Positions 42,501 to 57,500 are shown, counted from the stretch's first letter. The stretch: DNA of 63,785 nucleotides from Nocardia lijiangensis NBRC 108240 (GCF_001613045.1 NZ_BDBP01000003.1:1-63785), one strand, 5' to 3'. A program made the numbers and translations. The notes: generated by a model not told the origin, from the letters alone.

Positions 42501-45500
42501 GTGGTCGGGCGGCGTCCCAGTCGAAGCCGATGCGGATGGCGTACTGGTTGGCGTCGCGCCAGGCGGCGCCGTACGGGTGGGCGCGCAGGTAGTTGGATTC
42601 GGCCAGAGCGTCCTGGAGCAGGAGGATATCGGCGGGCAGGATGTTGTCGCCACCCGCGATGAGCCGGTTCCAGGCTTCGGCGACATCGGCGACCGGGTCC
42701 AGCGGGAGGCGGCGCGGCACGCCGTCGCGCGGGTCGATGCGCAGATGCTGATCGCGCATCAGATGGTTCTTGATCTGGGCGATCTCCTCGTGGGAGAACG
42801 CCGGAACGGCGTGGTCGAGCCGTTCGGCGACCGCACGCGCGATTGCCGCGCGATCGGGACGGATACCCATCAGGGCATCACGGATGTCGTCGACCAATCG
42901 TGCTGCGTCACCGGGCCTTTCGTGATCCAGATGCCCGGTGATCGCCTCGACGGCGCGGCTCAGGTCGGGGCCGGGATCGTCGGGGCTGCGGTGCGTTACC
43001 TCGACGAGTCCGGCGGTGTAGTCATCGACGACATTCGCGATCACGTCGACGAGCACGGCGGCCCGCACCGCACGCGCCGCGCCCTGGGCGGCCGGATGGT
43101 CGGCGAGGTTGTCGGTGATGGTGTCGATATCGCTGTCGTCACCGAGATACCGCCGGTACTCGGCGTCGGCCCAGTCCTGCACCCGCTGCCAGGCTTCTTG
43201 CTCCTCCCGTTGGCGCTGCGTGAACAGTTCGCCCAGTTCACCGTTGTCCGGGGCACGTTCGGGCACCTGATATTCCCGCGCCATCGGCTGCACGTCGCGT
43301 ATCGGTGCCCGGAACCACGGGTGCCCCTTGAAGCCCGGTTTGACCCGGCCCGGATGCGCTTTGTCGCTGAACCAGGTGAAGCCGAACAGTTTCGCCGGTT
43401 CCAGGGTGAGCCGCAGAATGTTGTAGGCCAGGTCGGCGAACGGCAACTCGTAGGTGGGCATGCCGTTGTCGATCGGTGTGCCACCGGGGATGGCCGGCAG
43501 GAACGCTTGGTTGACACCCGGGCCGTTGCCGACGAACGGGTCGACGATCGCCGCTTCGACCGGCGCCATACCCCACCCACTGATGCCTTCGGGCAGTATG
43601 CGTTCCTCATAGGATTTCGGCACGGTCGGGCCGCCGGTGCCGGCGTCGCCGCTGCGCGGATCCAGCGAATGCCAGTTGCCTTCGCCGTCCTGCCAGCGCA
43701 CCATGTGCAGCGGCGGGCGCCCATCCATCGCCGGGAGCGTCGTGAACTCGCGGGTCGGCCCCGGCATCCGCGCGATCCGCACCGGTGCATCGTGCCCGGC
43801 GACGATCCAGCAGAACTCGATGCGGGCCTCGCGGCGCGTCATCGCCTGGGCCACAGCGGGATCCGAACGGATCGCCGCGGCGAGCGCGGCATCGTGATCG
43901 ACGCGCGGATGGCCGTACGGTCCGATCGGCGCGACCACGATGATGCGCGGATTCTCGCCCTCGATGAGTCCGACGCGCGGACGTCCTTCGCCGGGATCGA
44001 TCGGGCGCACACCCAGCGCGTCGAGGATGTCGCGGCCCGCACCCGCCAATTCGGCCATCTGGCCTTGGATTCGGTGCACGAGCTGTTCGCCCTGGCTGAC
44101 ACGGGTGGCGGCCTCCCGCAGCAGGGCGATATTGCGGACGTGCTCGTCGGCCTGGTCGGCGCGGATCGTCCGGTTCGCCACCTCGTCCAGGGTGAGGCCC
44201 AAATCTTCTGGACCCAGGCGGCTTTCGTCGACTCGGAGCCGGTGCGCGAGGTCGGTCCGCATCAACCTCCACGGCTTGGACGCGAGAACGGCTTGCGCGC
44301 GTTCGCGGGCGAGGCGATCGAGCTCGGCCTGAACCTGTTGCGAAAGTTCGGGCTCCGCGACGCCGACCCGGCCGAGTGCGGCAATCTGCCGATCCAGTTC
44401 GGCCAGTTCGGAATCCGACTCGTTGAAGCGCTGCGCCGCGTCCTGCAAGTTGAAGATCTGCTCGCGACGGCGAGCGATCTCATCGGGACCGACCAATTCC
44501 TCTGCCCGCGTGGCGCTTTCCTCACCGGTACCGGCGACATCGCGGGTGCGGACGATCCCGTTCTCCAAGTGTTGCAGCGTATTCGCCAGATTCGCCTGGT
44601 TCAGCGCCTCGTTCGGGTTCCGGACCGGCAGTGGGATATCCCGGAACCGGGAGAACCGATCATCCCGCTTGGCCCGCCAGAATGCCCGTTCGGCCGCCAA
44701 CTGCGCACGCTTGCGCAGCAACTCCTGGAGGACAGCCTCAGGCGTACCGGCGAGCTCCTGCTCGGCGATCTCCGCATCGAGCCGCGCCACCTCGACTTCC
44801 GCCGCCTCGAGCCGCTCGGTCGCCCGCGCAAGCACCGCCGCCTCGGGACCTCCGGGATCCGCCTCGGCCAGCAGTTCGGCGTGCACCCGCCGGATATCCC
44901 GCAACTCCTCCCGCCGCACCACCGCCGCGGCGCGGGCACCCCGCAACCGCTCCAGCTCGGCCCGCGCCTCCGGAGTCAGCTCGTCCGCCCCGACCAGCGG
45001 CGCCACCTCCGGCTGACCGTCCCCGTCGGCATCCGGCTGCACTGCCCCATCCGAATCACCATCGCCTACACCAGATTCCGCCTGCTGCGCCGCACTTTCC
45101 GACTTCGCACCGCCCTGTGACGCAACCCCCACACCGGGCTCTGGCTGCGGCACCGCACCTTCGGGCTTGGCACCCTCCCGCTTACCGGCACCCTCAGCTG
45201 GCTTCGGCTGCGCAGGCCCACCTTCCAGACCCGCTTCCGGCTGCTTGGCGGCGCCTGCATCGCCTGGGCCGGAACCGGGAGACTTCGGTTTCGGGGCGGG
45301 TGGGGTTGCTTCGCCGTCGTCGTCCGGAGGCCAGACGCGGACATCGCCTTCGTGTGGTGGCTGGGATTCCAGCATCCGTTGCTGTTCTGCGAGTTTGCGC
45401 TGGTGTTCGGCCATCGCTACGTCGAACTGGCGAAGCCGCTCCTCGAAGGCCCGCTCTGGAGTGTCGTCGGTCCGCCCATCCAGCTCCGACTGACGGCGCT

Positions 45501-48500
45501 CGTTCTCGGCCAGTGCCGCATCGAGCTGCCGCATGCGCTGCTCGAATTCGCTGTCCTGCGACTGGCGCACTGCCTGCACACGGCGCGCGATCGCGTCGAG
45601 CGCCTCCTGCACGCGCGCCTCGGCGCGCTGGCGCATGGCCTCGAAATCGGCTGCGACCTGGGGATCCTGGGTGGGCGGCTGAGGCTGCTCCCCCGAACGA
45701 CGCCCCCGCTCGGGCGACCCGGGCGAATCTCCCGGAGGAGGTCCCGGCTCGGCCGTGCCAGGTCGGGGGCCATCCGGCCCGAAATCGGTCGGCACGTTGA
45801 TGATTCGGCCATCGTCACCGTAGGTGATCTCGATGTGCCGGACGACGACATCCGGTCGGTCCAGCAGCGGACGCAGACTCGGGTAGTCGGCGGCGAGCTG
45901 AGCGCGCACGTCACCCGGCGAATTCCAGCCGACGACCACGATACGGGGCGGCTCGCCCGCAACAATGCCGACCGTATTGTCGATCCGGTTCGCACCTTCC
46001 TCGGCCAGCGCTTCGCGCTCCATCGCCTGCGCGACCGCTCCGTCGAGCACCTCCAGCTCGGATTCGGCCCGGTTGAACCGGGTAGCCGCATCGCGCAGGG
46101 ACTCGATACGCGCTGTCTGGTCCGGGAATTCGCGGGTGAGCCGCACGATGGTGTCCGGCAGCGCGTCCTCGGTCAGATCGCCTTCGCGCACCGGCAACCC
46201 GTCCATCGCCTCGGCACGGGCCGCCCTCGCGGCATCCAATTCCCTCACAGCTGCGGCGTTCTCGGCAGCAAGCCGGTTCGTCACCCGCCGCGCCAGATCG
46301 GCATCAGGACGATCCCCTGGCCCGTCCGGCTCCGGCGTGGCCACCGGCGGTCCGGCAGGCGGCTTCCGACCGCTGCCACCGTCTCCGGCACCTGGCGTCG
46401 GCTGTGCCACAGCAGAATCCGAATCCGCGCCATCGGTCCGCACACCCAACGGCAACGTCGGATCGTCCGACCCCGCTGGCTGCGACCACGCCACACGTGG
46501 ATCAACCGGCGCCTCCGAAACAACACCACCCTCGCCGGCAACCGGCTGCGCCCACGCCACACGTGGGTCGACCGGCGGCCCCTGCGGCGGAACCTCACCG
46601 ACCGGCGGCACATCCGATCGACCCTGCGGCGGCATCCCTCCCACCGGTGGCACATTCGGCGGAGTTGCCGGTTGGGTCGCGGCCAGCTCGGCGTCCACCC
46701 GGCTGACATCGGCTTCGGCGTCGGTGTACCGCTTGGCTGCCGCGCCGAGTTCCGCGGCCGCGGCTTCGCCGGGGTTTTGGCGGAAGTTGGCGGTGGCGGC
46801 GTCGAGGGCGCCACGGGCGGCGTCGCGTTCGGCGATCGCGGCGTCGCGTTCGGCCAAGAGCTGGGCGATACGGGCGGGGCGCTGCGCTTCGGCCTCGAGT
46901 TCGTCGGCGCGACGGTTCAGAGCCTCCAGCAGATCGAGAGCGTCGGCGCGGCTTCGAATTTCGTTGCGCAGGTCGGCCTGAACGGTGGCCAGCTGATCAG
47001 GAGTGAGGCGTTCCTTCTGATCGATCTTGCCGTCGCGGTATACCTCGTATACCTTCGCCCACCGTGCGGCTTTCGCGGCCACCTCTTCCGGGGTATCGCC
47101 GGGCCGCACCGGTTCGGGCAGTTCGACGCCGACCGTCCGGGTGAAGTCGGGGTTGGCGCGGGGTTCGGGTGCGGGTCCGGTGTGCTCGCCGAGAATGCCG
47201 AAGCGATCGAGGATGTCGGCGCCTTCGAGCGCATCGGTGAGGATGCCGAGATCGCCGACGACCTCGAGCAGGTGGGCGATCGCCTTGTCGTGCACCGGGA
47301 ATTCACCGTCGGTGACGCGCGGATCGATCGCGTCCTCGCCGTAGCGGACCGGATCGAAACGGTCCAGCCCGTTGATGGTCCGGAAGTATTCGGCGAGCGC
47401 GTCGATCAGGTTCTCGCGCTCGCTCTCGTTGCGGGCGAGCTTGGCGATCGCCTTGTTCAACCGCTTCGGGTCGGTGCCGGACGTGTCCGGGAGGTACTTC
47501 ATTTCGGAGTTCTTGTAGCTGCGCGGGAACAGGTCCTTCGGGAACCGGCCCCGGCGACGCCCGACACCGAGCCGCTCGGCGAGCCGATCCCGGGCACCGT
47601 CCACCACACCGGAATCGGTGCCGCGCAACAGTTTCGCGTAGTCGACCAGATCCTCGACGGCCTGCAGACGGCGCGCCTTACCCAGATCGCCCTCGACCAG
47701 CGCCCGGGCGACCTGCTCGGGCGTCAGCTGATCGGTTGCCAACCCGAGGCGGTGTGCCAGCTGGGAGCGCGCATCGCTGAGCGCGTGGAAATCATCGATA
47801 TCCCAAGCGGTGCGGCCGTAATCGATAATCGCTTCGATCTGGGCCGCGCGGAGCGCGTTCTCGGCACGCAGCTGCTCGATGTGTTGCCTGAGCGCCTCGG
47901 GGTTGTCGAGCTCCCCTTCCGGAATGCCCAGGCGGTGTGCCAGTTCCTGCCGCGCTATCTCGACTTCGCCGCGGGACAATCCTTCTGGGAGTAGCGGTGG
48001 CCGCTGATCGGTCGCCGCCGACGCGTTGTCGTAGACCGGACGCCACGCACCGTCATCGTCGCGAACCATGGTGGCGTCCAGGACGCGCCCGTCGATCTCC
48101 TGCCGAATGTGCTGCACCGCAACGGGTTGGCTGTCCAGCAGGCGCATGGACCCGTCCGGCTCGACATGCACGATCCGGAACACGACATCGACCAGCCCGT
48201 CGTTGACCGCCTGCGCGAGCTCGGGATGCTTCCGCAGGGCATCGGCCAGCACCCGTTCGTGGTCCAGGTCTCCGTCGAACACCAGCATCCCGGGCTTCTG
48301 CCCGGCTTCCCCGGGCAGGATCCCGATGCCGTCCACACCGGTCAGCAGGAACCCACCGTCGGATTCGACCGACGCGCGCAGCCCCAAATCGGCGAGCTGA
48401 CGGGTGAAGTCGGCTACCTCGCCGTCCACCCGCAGATAGTTCCGCATCTGCTGGTCGATATCCGCGAGACCGCGGGCCTGCGCGCGGATGTGATCGATCG

Positions 48501-51500
48501 CCGCGGCGAGCGCGCGCCGGGGATGCGTGTCCAGCTGCCCGAGATCGATGCCGAGCAGCTGCGCCCAGACGGCGCGTTCATCGCGAATCTGGTCGCGCCG
48601 CAGCGCGTTCTCGAAGTAGGTCGGGTTGCCCTCGTCGATTCCGGGCTGATCGGAGTAGTTGAGATCGCCCCAGTCCCGGCCGGGCTCACCACCGTTGTTG
48701 ACGCCCTCCCAATCGAGCAGGGTGGTGGGACGGTCGTTGGCGTGGATGACCTCACGCAGGAACCGGGTCATCGGATCGGAGTCGAAGAAGCTGACTTCGG
48801 TGCTGTAGGGGATGCGGCGGTTCTCGGCGTCGTAGCGGGCGGCGGCCTCGGCGAGCCCGGCCAGCGCCCCGATGCGACGGGCCTGGTGGTAGCGCAGTAC
48901 CTCGAAGGCCTGCCGGACCGATTCCGGCGTCACGTCCGGCCCCAGGTCGGCGCCCAGGTCACGGACGGCGGCGATCAGGTCGGCGGCCAAGTCCTCGCGC
49001 AGGTTGGCGGCGTCGGCCAGGTCACGGGACAGGTCGGCGAACCGGCCGGTGGCATTCGGGTTCGGCTCGTACCGCACCCGTTCCGGTGCGGGCGCCTGCT
49101 CTTGCTTCGGCTGTTCGGCGTCGGCCTGTCTGCGCAGCTCCTCGACATCTTCGCCGGTTTCCTGGCGGACCTGGTTCGGGTCCACCTCGTCCAGCCACGG
49201 GCGGTATTCCTCGCCGTTGCGGGTGCGGGCCGACGGCGGGTCGCCCGCATGGTCCGGGATGCGGCTGGTCAGCTTGTTCAGGAACGGGATGAGTTCCCGG
49301 TTCTGCCACATCGTCGCACCCTCTTTGAGGATGCGCGCGGGGTTGAATTTCGTTTGCAGCACATCGCCTTCCGGCGTGTGCTTGATCAGCGGCACGTTCG
49401 CTTCGTTCGCGACCACCGACTGTCCGGCGCTGTCCACACCGGACCCGGACGGGTATTTCGGTGTGTGCGCGGCGAATCCGTTGCGCAGCTGAGTCCACAT
49501 GCGGCGCACCAGGTTCGGGCGGCGCTCAGGCGTGGCGGGCGGTTCCGAGGTGGGCAGCGGAGCCGCTTCGGGCGCGGGCGCCTCCGGACGGACGACGGGT
49601 GGTTCGACCCGCCAGCCACCCGAGCCGTCGTCGACCAGATGCACCGGAACCTGCTCACCGTCGACATCGATGGTGTGCGGGCGGGTTTCGCCGGTCGCAG
49701 GTTTCGACCGCGACGCTCCGGGATCGTGCGGATCCGGCGGCTCGGCCGCTGCGGGCGGCTGCTGGCCCGGCGGCGTCGTCCCGCCACCACCCCCGGCGGC
49801 TTGCGGCTCACGCGCGTCGCCGGAAACCGGATCGCCCTCGCCGGGTGCGACCCTGGCGCGGTGGGATTCGGGCGTCGCCTGGGCGGGCCCTTCGCTGTTC
49901 GACGCGCGCTCGGAACCGGCCTCCTGCCGCTCCGAATCCGGTGGCGCCGTACGCGCGGCTCCCGCGGGGTCGGTGCCGGGTCGCGGACTCGGCCGCGCCG
50001 GCGCGCCCGCCGCACCGGAGTCGTCTCCCTCCTCGGGGCGCGGGGGGTCCCCTTCCTCACCCGTTTCGGACGCGGCCGTACCGCCGGGCCAGTGCACGGT
50101 ACGCGGATCGTTAGAACGAACAGCCTGCGCCGCAACATCTTCCGGCGACGACTCGCTTACGCCGGACTCGGGCTCCACCGCACCACCCGGCCAGTGCACA
50201 GTTCGCGGATCGACCGCCGACGACCCCGCATCCTCCCGCGAAACCTCGCCCACGCCCTCCTCGGACACGACCGCTCGACCACCCGGCCAATGCACCGTCC
50301 GCGGATCGATAGGACGAACACCTTGCGCCGCAACACCTTCCCGCGACGACTCGCCGACACCGGACCCGGGCTCCACCGCACCACCGGGCCAGTGCACCGT
50401 CCGCGGATCGACCGGCGCAGCTGCCGAGGATGCGGCACCTTCCGAAGCTCGCCCGTCGACGCCCGGGTCCATCTCCGGCCCAGATTCCGAGCCGACTCCA
50501 CCGGGCCAGTGCACCGTGCGCGGGTCGACAGCATCGGCCGCGCCGGGTGCCCGCTGCGGCTCGGCAGTGGGGTCGTATCGGACCTCGTGCATTCCGGCCC
50601 GCGCGAACCCCAGTCGGCGCTGCGCCGCGACGAATTCCGCTTGCGCCGCGACCAGGTCGGCGCGCCGCTGCTCGACGTTGTGCGCGGCCGCGCGCAGCCG
50701 ATCCACGTGTTCTCGGGGCACGCCCTCGTCGAGCAGTCGGCGCAGCGTCGCGGGCAGCGCCTGGCTGGTCAGGTCGGCCGAGTCGATACGCAGCTGCCCG
50801 ATCTCGGCCCGGAAACTCATCACGGCGTCGAAATGCGCGTCCGCAAGCACATCTCGCTGGGCACGCGCCCGCTCGAGATCCGCGCGTGCTCGGTCCACCG
50901 CGGTGTCGCCCGCGCCCGGCTGTCGTGGTGCGCCGCTCTCGCCGGGGTGCCCGGCCGCGCCACCCGCATTGCGCCGGACGGCGGTGTCACCTGGAGCCTG
51001 CTGCGCACCCACGTCCGCCGATCGCAACGGGCTCGAACCAGTCACGACCGGGCCGTCCACTCCGGAATCGGTGCGATGCACGACGATTCGGCCGTCGGCC
51101 CCTTCTTCGATCCGTAGGTGGCGGACGACGACGTCCGGCCGCCCGAGGGCCAACCGCAGATGGGGGTGGTCGGCGGCGAGCCCGGCGCGCACATCGGTCG
51201 GCACGTCCCTGCCGACGACCACGATCACCACCGGATCGGACGGCACGATACCGACTCGGTCGTCGATCCGGCGTGCGCCCGCCTCGGCAAGCACCTGCCG
51301 CTGGATCGCCCTCGTGAGCGCCCGATCCACCGCGGTCAACCGCTGCTCGGCCGCGTTGTAGCGCACAGCCGCGTCCCGCAGCGCACGGGTCCGCGCTGAC
51401 TGCTCGGCGAGTTCCGTGACCGGCAGGGTCCGGCCCTCCAGCCGTTCGACCATGGCGTCGATGGCCGCGTCATCGGTCAGTTCCGTCTCGTCGACCGGCA

Positions 51501-54500
51501 GCCCGCGCATGGCCTCGACCCGCCGCGACCGCGCGTCGTCCCGCTCGAGCCGCGCGGTCTCCCGCTGCGCCTCGATCCGCTCCACCACGCGACGCGACCG
51601 CTCGGCCTGCGACATCGTCGGGCGACCGCGCCGCCGCGCGGCCTCGAGCTGCTGCTCGATGCGCGCCAGCTCGGCACGCGCCGCGTCGTACCGGTGCGCC
51701 GCGGCCTGCAATTCGCCCTGCTGGGTAGGCGATTGGGTATCCGCGTTCGGGGTGCGCACCCCGTTCACATCGGCGGCCACGCCCGCGGTCGGTTCCGCTT
51801 CGCTCCGCCCGTGCCTGCCGTTGACGACGTCCAGCACCGCACGGGCGGCGCTGACCCGAACCAGAGCGGCGGCCCGTCGGGCCGTCAGGTCGGCGATCTC
51901 GTCGCGACGCGCAGGGCGCGGGGCGCGCGTGCCCTCGTCACCGAAGGTGGTTTTGCGTGCCGCCGTCAGTTGTGCGGTAAGGCGCGCCAGTTCGTCGCGC
52001 GCCGCGATGTATCTGCGTGCCGCCGACTCCAGCTCGTTCAGCTGGGCTTCCCAGCGCTCCGTGGCCGCACCGACCGGCCTTGTCCTGCCCCGCCGCTCGT
52101 GCAGGGTCTCGTCCAGGTTGTCGGTGAGGTCCGGCTCGCCGAACCCGTGGGGGCGATTCGCCTCGGCGCGTTCCGCACGCGCCGCGTCCATCTCCTGGAC
52201 CGCGGCCGCGTGATCGGCTTCCAATCGCTCGATCACTTCGGCCCGGCGCAGCGGTCGCCCTGACTCCTCGGCCACCGCGCTCAGCTCGCGGTGCGCGGCA
52301 CTGGTGCGCACCAGCTCGCCATCGATGCGCGCCAGTTCGGTTCGAGCGTCCCGGAGCCTGGCCGCGGCCGCCTCCCGGTCCGGGTGCCCGCTGTCGATCG
52401 CGTCGTGCGCGGCCCCGGCCGCGTCCAGTTCCTGCGCCGCGGCGGCGCGCTGCGCGGTCAACCGGTCGATCAGCGCGGGTCGCTGCTCGGCTTCCGCCAG
52501 TTCGAGCAGCTGGTCGTTCATCGCGGTCAGCTCGGCGATATCACGCGCGCGGGCAACGACTTCCGCGCGCAACGCGGCCTGCACTTCGGCGAGCTCGGCG
52601 GGTGTGAGCCGTTCCTCTTGGTCGATCCTGCCGTCGCGGAAGACCTCGTACACCTCCGCCCAGCGCTTGGCGTCGGCATCGGTCAGGTCGACACCGACGG
52701 TCAGCGCCCAGTCGCGGCTCGGTGCGGCATGCCCGCTCGCGGAGACCTCGTCCGGCCCGAAGTCTCCGACCCGGTCCAGCACATCGATGAGCGTGTCGAC
52801 ATCGTCGACGACGTCGAGCAGGTGCTGTACCGCACGCTCGTGCACGGGGAATTCGGTATCGCCGACGCGGGGATCGATCGCGTCGGCGCCGCGGGTGACC
52901 GGGTCGTACCGATCCGAACCGTTGATGGTCCGGTAGAACTCGGCGAGCGCGTCGACGAGGTTCTCCCGTTCGGAGGGGCGGCGCATCAAATGGCGGATCG
53001 CGCGATTCAGCCGTTTCGCGTCCAGACTGGACGTGTCCGGCCGGTACTCGAGCTCGGGGTTCTTGCGAGTGCGGGAGAACAGATCTTTGGGGAACCTGCC
53101 CTTGCGCCTGCCGACCCCAAGACGCTCGGCCAACTTATCCCGCGCGGCCTCGGCCACTGCTTTGTCGTCGGCCTTTGCCACCTTCCAGTACTCGATCAGA
53201 TCCTGTACGGCCTGGTACCTGCGTGCGGAGCCCAGATCCGGATCGGTCAGCGCCCGTGCCATCGCCAACGGGGTCATCGCGTCGACATCGATATCGATCC
53301 GGGTCGCCAGCTGCCAGCGCGCGTCGGTGTGGTTGTTGTAGTCGTCGATGTCCCAGGCCGTGCGCGCGTAGTCGATGACCGCCTCGATCTGGCTCGCGCG
53401 CACCGCATTGTCCAGCCGCAGCACGCGCAGCCGTTCGGCGAGCTCCGCCGCGGAACCGCGCTCGGATTCCGGGATGTCGAGCGCGGCGGCGAGATCGTCA
53501 CGGGCGGCGACGATCTCACCGCGGCTAGGTGCGGGGCTCTGCTGCGACGTCGCGTCGGAATCGGCGGGTTCCGGCAGCACCGGACGCCACCCGCCCTGGC
53601 CGTCATCGATCAAGGTCAGGTCGAGCAGGCGGCCGTCGATCTCCTGACGGAAGTGCACGATCCGTCCTGGATCGGTGTCGGTGAGATGGAAGGTGCCGTC
53701 GGGCTCCAGCGTGGCCGTCCGGAAGACCGGCTCGACCAGGCCGGTATTGACCGCCTCGGCGAGATCCGCGTAGTCCCGCAGCGCCCGGCCGAGCACGGCC
53801 TCGTGGTCACCGAAGCCGTCGACGACGACCAACCGCGGCGGACCGCCGGGATCGCCCGGCAGCAGCGCGACGCCATCGATGTCCGGAAGCAGGAAACCCA
53901 GGTCGTCGATGACCGACGAGCGCAGGGCCAGATCCGACATCAGCCCGGTCAGTTCCTGGACCTCGGCGTCGGCGCGCAGGAATTGGCGCACGCGGGACTG
54001 GAAGTCGGCGACATCGGTGCCGTAGGCGCGGATCCGGTTCGCCGCGTCGATCATGGTGAGCCGAGGAAGCGCACCGAGGTCGACGATGTCGACATCGAGC
54101 AGCTGAGCCCAGACCGCCCGTTCGTCGCGGATCTGATCGCGGTTCAGCGCGTCCGCGAAGTAGCGAGCGATGCCCTCGTTGCGACCCGGCTCGTCGGCGT
54201 CATAGAGCTCACCCCACAGCTGGAACTCGTCACCGTTGGCGATGCGAACCACGCGCAGCCAGCTGGCGTCCCCGCCGTTGGCCTCCACGACCTCGATCAG
54301 CAGGCGGGTCATCGGGTCGGTGTCGAAGAAGCTGATCTCGCGACCGAACCGGATGCGCCGGTTCTCGACCTGGTAGTTCGCCTCGGCGATGGAGAGGCCG
54401 ACGAACGCGCCGATGCGCCTGGCCTGCTGATACCGCAGCACGCGCAGCGCGTCCTGCACGGCGTCCGGGTTCTCGTCGGTCAGGTCGACCTCGAGCCGGT

Positions 54501-57500
54501 CGGCCGAGTCGACCAGCCAGTCGAAGGCCGCGCTCCGGCGGCGGGCGGCATCGATCAGCTCACCGAAGAGATCGCCGAATACGCCGTCGACACGCGGCGG
54601 CACGCCATCGGGGAACGGTTCGGGTCGCGCGGTGGCCGAGGCGTTCTCGGCCTGCCGATCCGCCCGCTGCTGTTCGCGCTCGCGTTGCTGGCGCGCGACC
54701 TCCTCGGCGAATTCGCGTCCGAATTCCCGATGCAGCAGGGAAGGCAGCGCCTCGTCGATCGAGGGCAGATAGTCCTCGCCGGTGCGCCTGCGCACGGGCG
54801 GCACGTCACCGGTCTGGTCCGGGGTACGGCTGGTCAGACGCCGCAGGAAAGGCAGCAGTTCGCGGTTGCGCCGCAGTTCTTCGAAGACCAGACCCAGACG
54901 CATCGGGTTGAACTTCATCCCGAGCTGTTCGCCGTGTGTACCGAGACTGGTCAGCGGCAGCCCCGCGAAGTGCCCGAGCAGCGCTTGCCCCGCGGTGTCC
55001 TGGGACGACAGCGAAGGATGCTTCGGAATGACGGCGTGACCTTGGACCAACGCCGAGGTGCTGATCCGCGGCCATGCCGATCCCGGCTCGGCGGGCGCGG
55101 GCGGTTCCGAGCTCTCCTGCACCGCGGGCAGGTTGCCGGGGTCATCCGGATTCGATTGCGGCGCTGGGTGTTCCGGTCGCCAAGCGTTGGGCCCCTCGGC
55201 CACAAGTTGCAGTGGGATCCGCTGACCGTCCACCTCGATGACGATTGCGCGCGGCTCGTCAGCGGACCGATCCCTGCCACCCTCCGATGGGGTGCCGGGG
55301 CGCGACTGCGCTGCCTGCTCAGCCCGAGCCGAAACCGACTGCTCCCCAACGATTCTCGAAGCTTCCGCCGCACCGTCCCGCGTGCCCTGCTGGACGGGCG
55401 GAGCAGACGGCTCGGTGGGCACACGGCGGGCACCGCCCGAGGAATCGGAATCCGGCGTCGGCTCCGGCCGCGCCGACTTGCCCGCGCCATCACCGTCCTC
55501 GTCCGGACCCGATTCGTTCTCGGGATTCGGATCAGGCTGCGGCGCGGAGCTTTCCGCGCCGTCACCGGTCGGCTCACCGGGATCCGGCATCCCCACCTGC
55601 GGTCGCTGCGGCGGCTTCTTCCCGCCGCCACCCGCGTCGGGCCCGGGCGAGAGCTGGGAGGGCGGCTGCGGAACGGTCCCCTCGGCGAGGGCACGTCGCG
55701 CGTTCGCCACCAGGGTCTCGTGGATGACACGCGCGGGTTCGCTTGCGGCGTCGCCTGCGAGTTCGACCTCGGAGAAGCCCTCTGGGATCGCTTCGCCCAG
55801 GTTGAGTTCGCCGTTGTCGTGGAAGCTGTAGCCGCTGAGCTGGCGAATCCAGGTGTGGTACCCCTCGCCACCCGCGGCGAGGTGCCCGGCCTCGAATTCC
55901 TCTTCGTAGCGACGGCGCAGGATGCCCTCGATCGTCGCGCGGGTCTCCTCGGACGAGAGATAGTCGAGCACATGGCCGAATTCGTGGACGACGGCGCCGT
56001 ACACGGGTCGCAGTTCCTTGCTGGCATGCAGGTGCCCGGAAGTGACTTCTGTGCTCACGACCGCCCAGAACAGTTCGGCGCTGGTGGCCAGCTGGTAGTC
56101 GAGAATTACTCGGGCGCCGCCGTTTTCGGCCTCCCACTGCGCCGCCGCGAACCCACCGCGGTGGCGGTGCACCGCGAGGATGTCGAGGATCGCCACCGGC
56201 GTGCCCGGGTATTTCGTGAGCATGTCGTCGATCGCCCTGGCGTACTCCCGGATCACCTCCGGATCGAGGTGGGGCAGATCGAACCGGAGCACCTGCAGAG
56301 CGCGCCGCTCACCCAGCAGATCGACGCCGTGCCGTTCCCGCAGCACCCGGGCGATCTCCGGAATGTCGCGCTGCGACCACTCGTCCTGGCGCGGCGTGTC
56401 CGGCAGCTGAATCGCGGAAGGCGGAACCTCGGCCACCGGCTCGGGGGGCGTCAACCGCAGGGGCGCGGAATCGTCGCTCACGGGCTCGGGCGGGCTCAAC
56501 CGCAGCGGCGGCGGCACGGAAGCATCCGCGTCTTCACCGACGGGATCGTCCGGTCCCGGGGAGGCCACCGGCGGCGCGTTCTCGGGCTGCGGCTGCTCGG
56601 CGGAGTCCGGTCGCGAAACGACCTCGGCAGGCGTATCCCCTGGCGCCCGACCGCCACCGGCCTCGGCGGTCGAACCGGTCTCGGGGACAACGGTGGCACG
56701 GATCAACCAGTGACCGTCGTTGCCGAGGCTGCGCACCGAGTCGACGCGCCAGTTCAGGCCGCGGCCGAGCATCACGACCGGCACCGGCATGCCGGACGGC
56801 AGGAAGCGGTTCATGAACAGGGCGGGCGTGCCCGCGGGGACGGTCAGCTCGAGGTGGAAGCGGCCGCCGTCGACCGGCTGTGTCTCGCCGAGCGCAACCT
56901 GCGGGAACTCCGCGATCTGGTGCAGCGAACCAACCACGTCGCCGGTCATGTCCAGCGGATTCTCGGGCCGGACGTAGGTCATCACCGCGGTGTCGGGAAG
57001 GCGGAGGCGGGTGAGGACGTCGTCGAGAATGTCCACGGCCGCAGCCAGTTCGGGGGTGAGTTCCGCGTCACCGCGCAAGGCGTCGTCGATCGCGGCGCGG
57101 AATCGGCTGCCGTCCGCGTTCAACGAAGCGACGCGTTCCAGCACCGCGCGCTCGTGCGGGGCGAGCACGTCGACCACCGCGTCCCAGTTCTCGAAGCCGT
57201 ACCGCAGCCGTGCACCGAACTGCGGATTGTCGATCTCGTAGCGGTCCCCGGAGGTTTCGGCGTTACCGTCCTGTTCGGGGTTGTCCGCCTCGTCCCGCTG
57301 CTCGTCGCGGCGGATCGGCCGCGTGGTTTCGTCCTGCTGCGCAGGCGGTTCACCCTGCGGATCCACCGGGCGCCCGTCTGCATCGCGCTCGACGTTCTCG
57401 GCGCCGCGGCGCAGATCGATGGTGGGGTTGTCGCCGACACCCCCCGAACCCTGGTTCGTGTCACCGCCGTCCGGTGGCACACCGTTGTCCGAGGGGTCGC

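Noticed and set aside
40678..45120. Plus-strand open frame of 1,480 codons
   Set aside because: Antisense to block B2 and to the repeat/stalk region of giant A. The apparent regularity (Arg-His repeats) is only the complement of the proline repeats.
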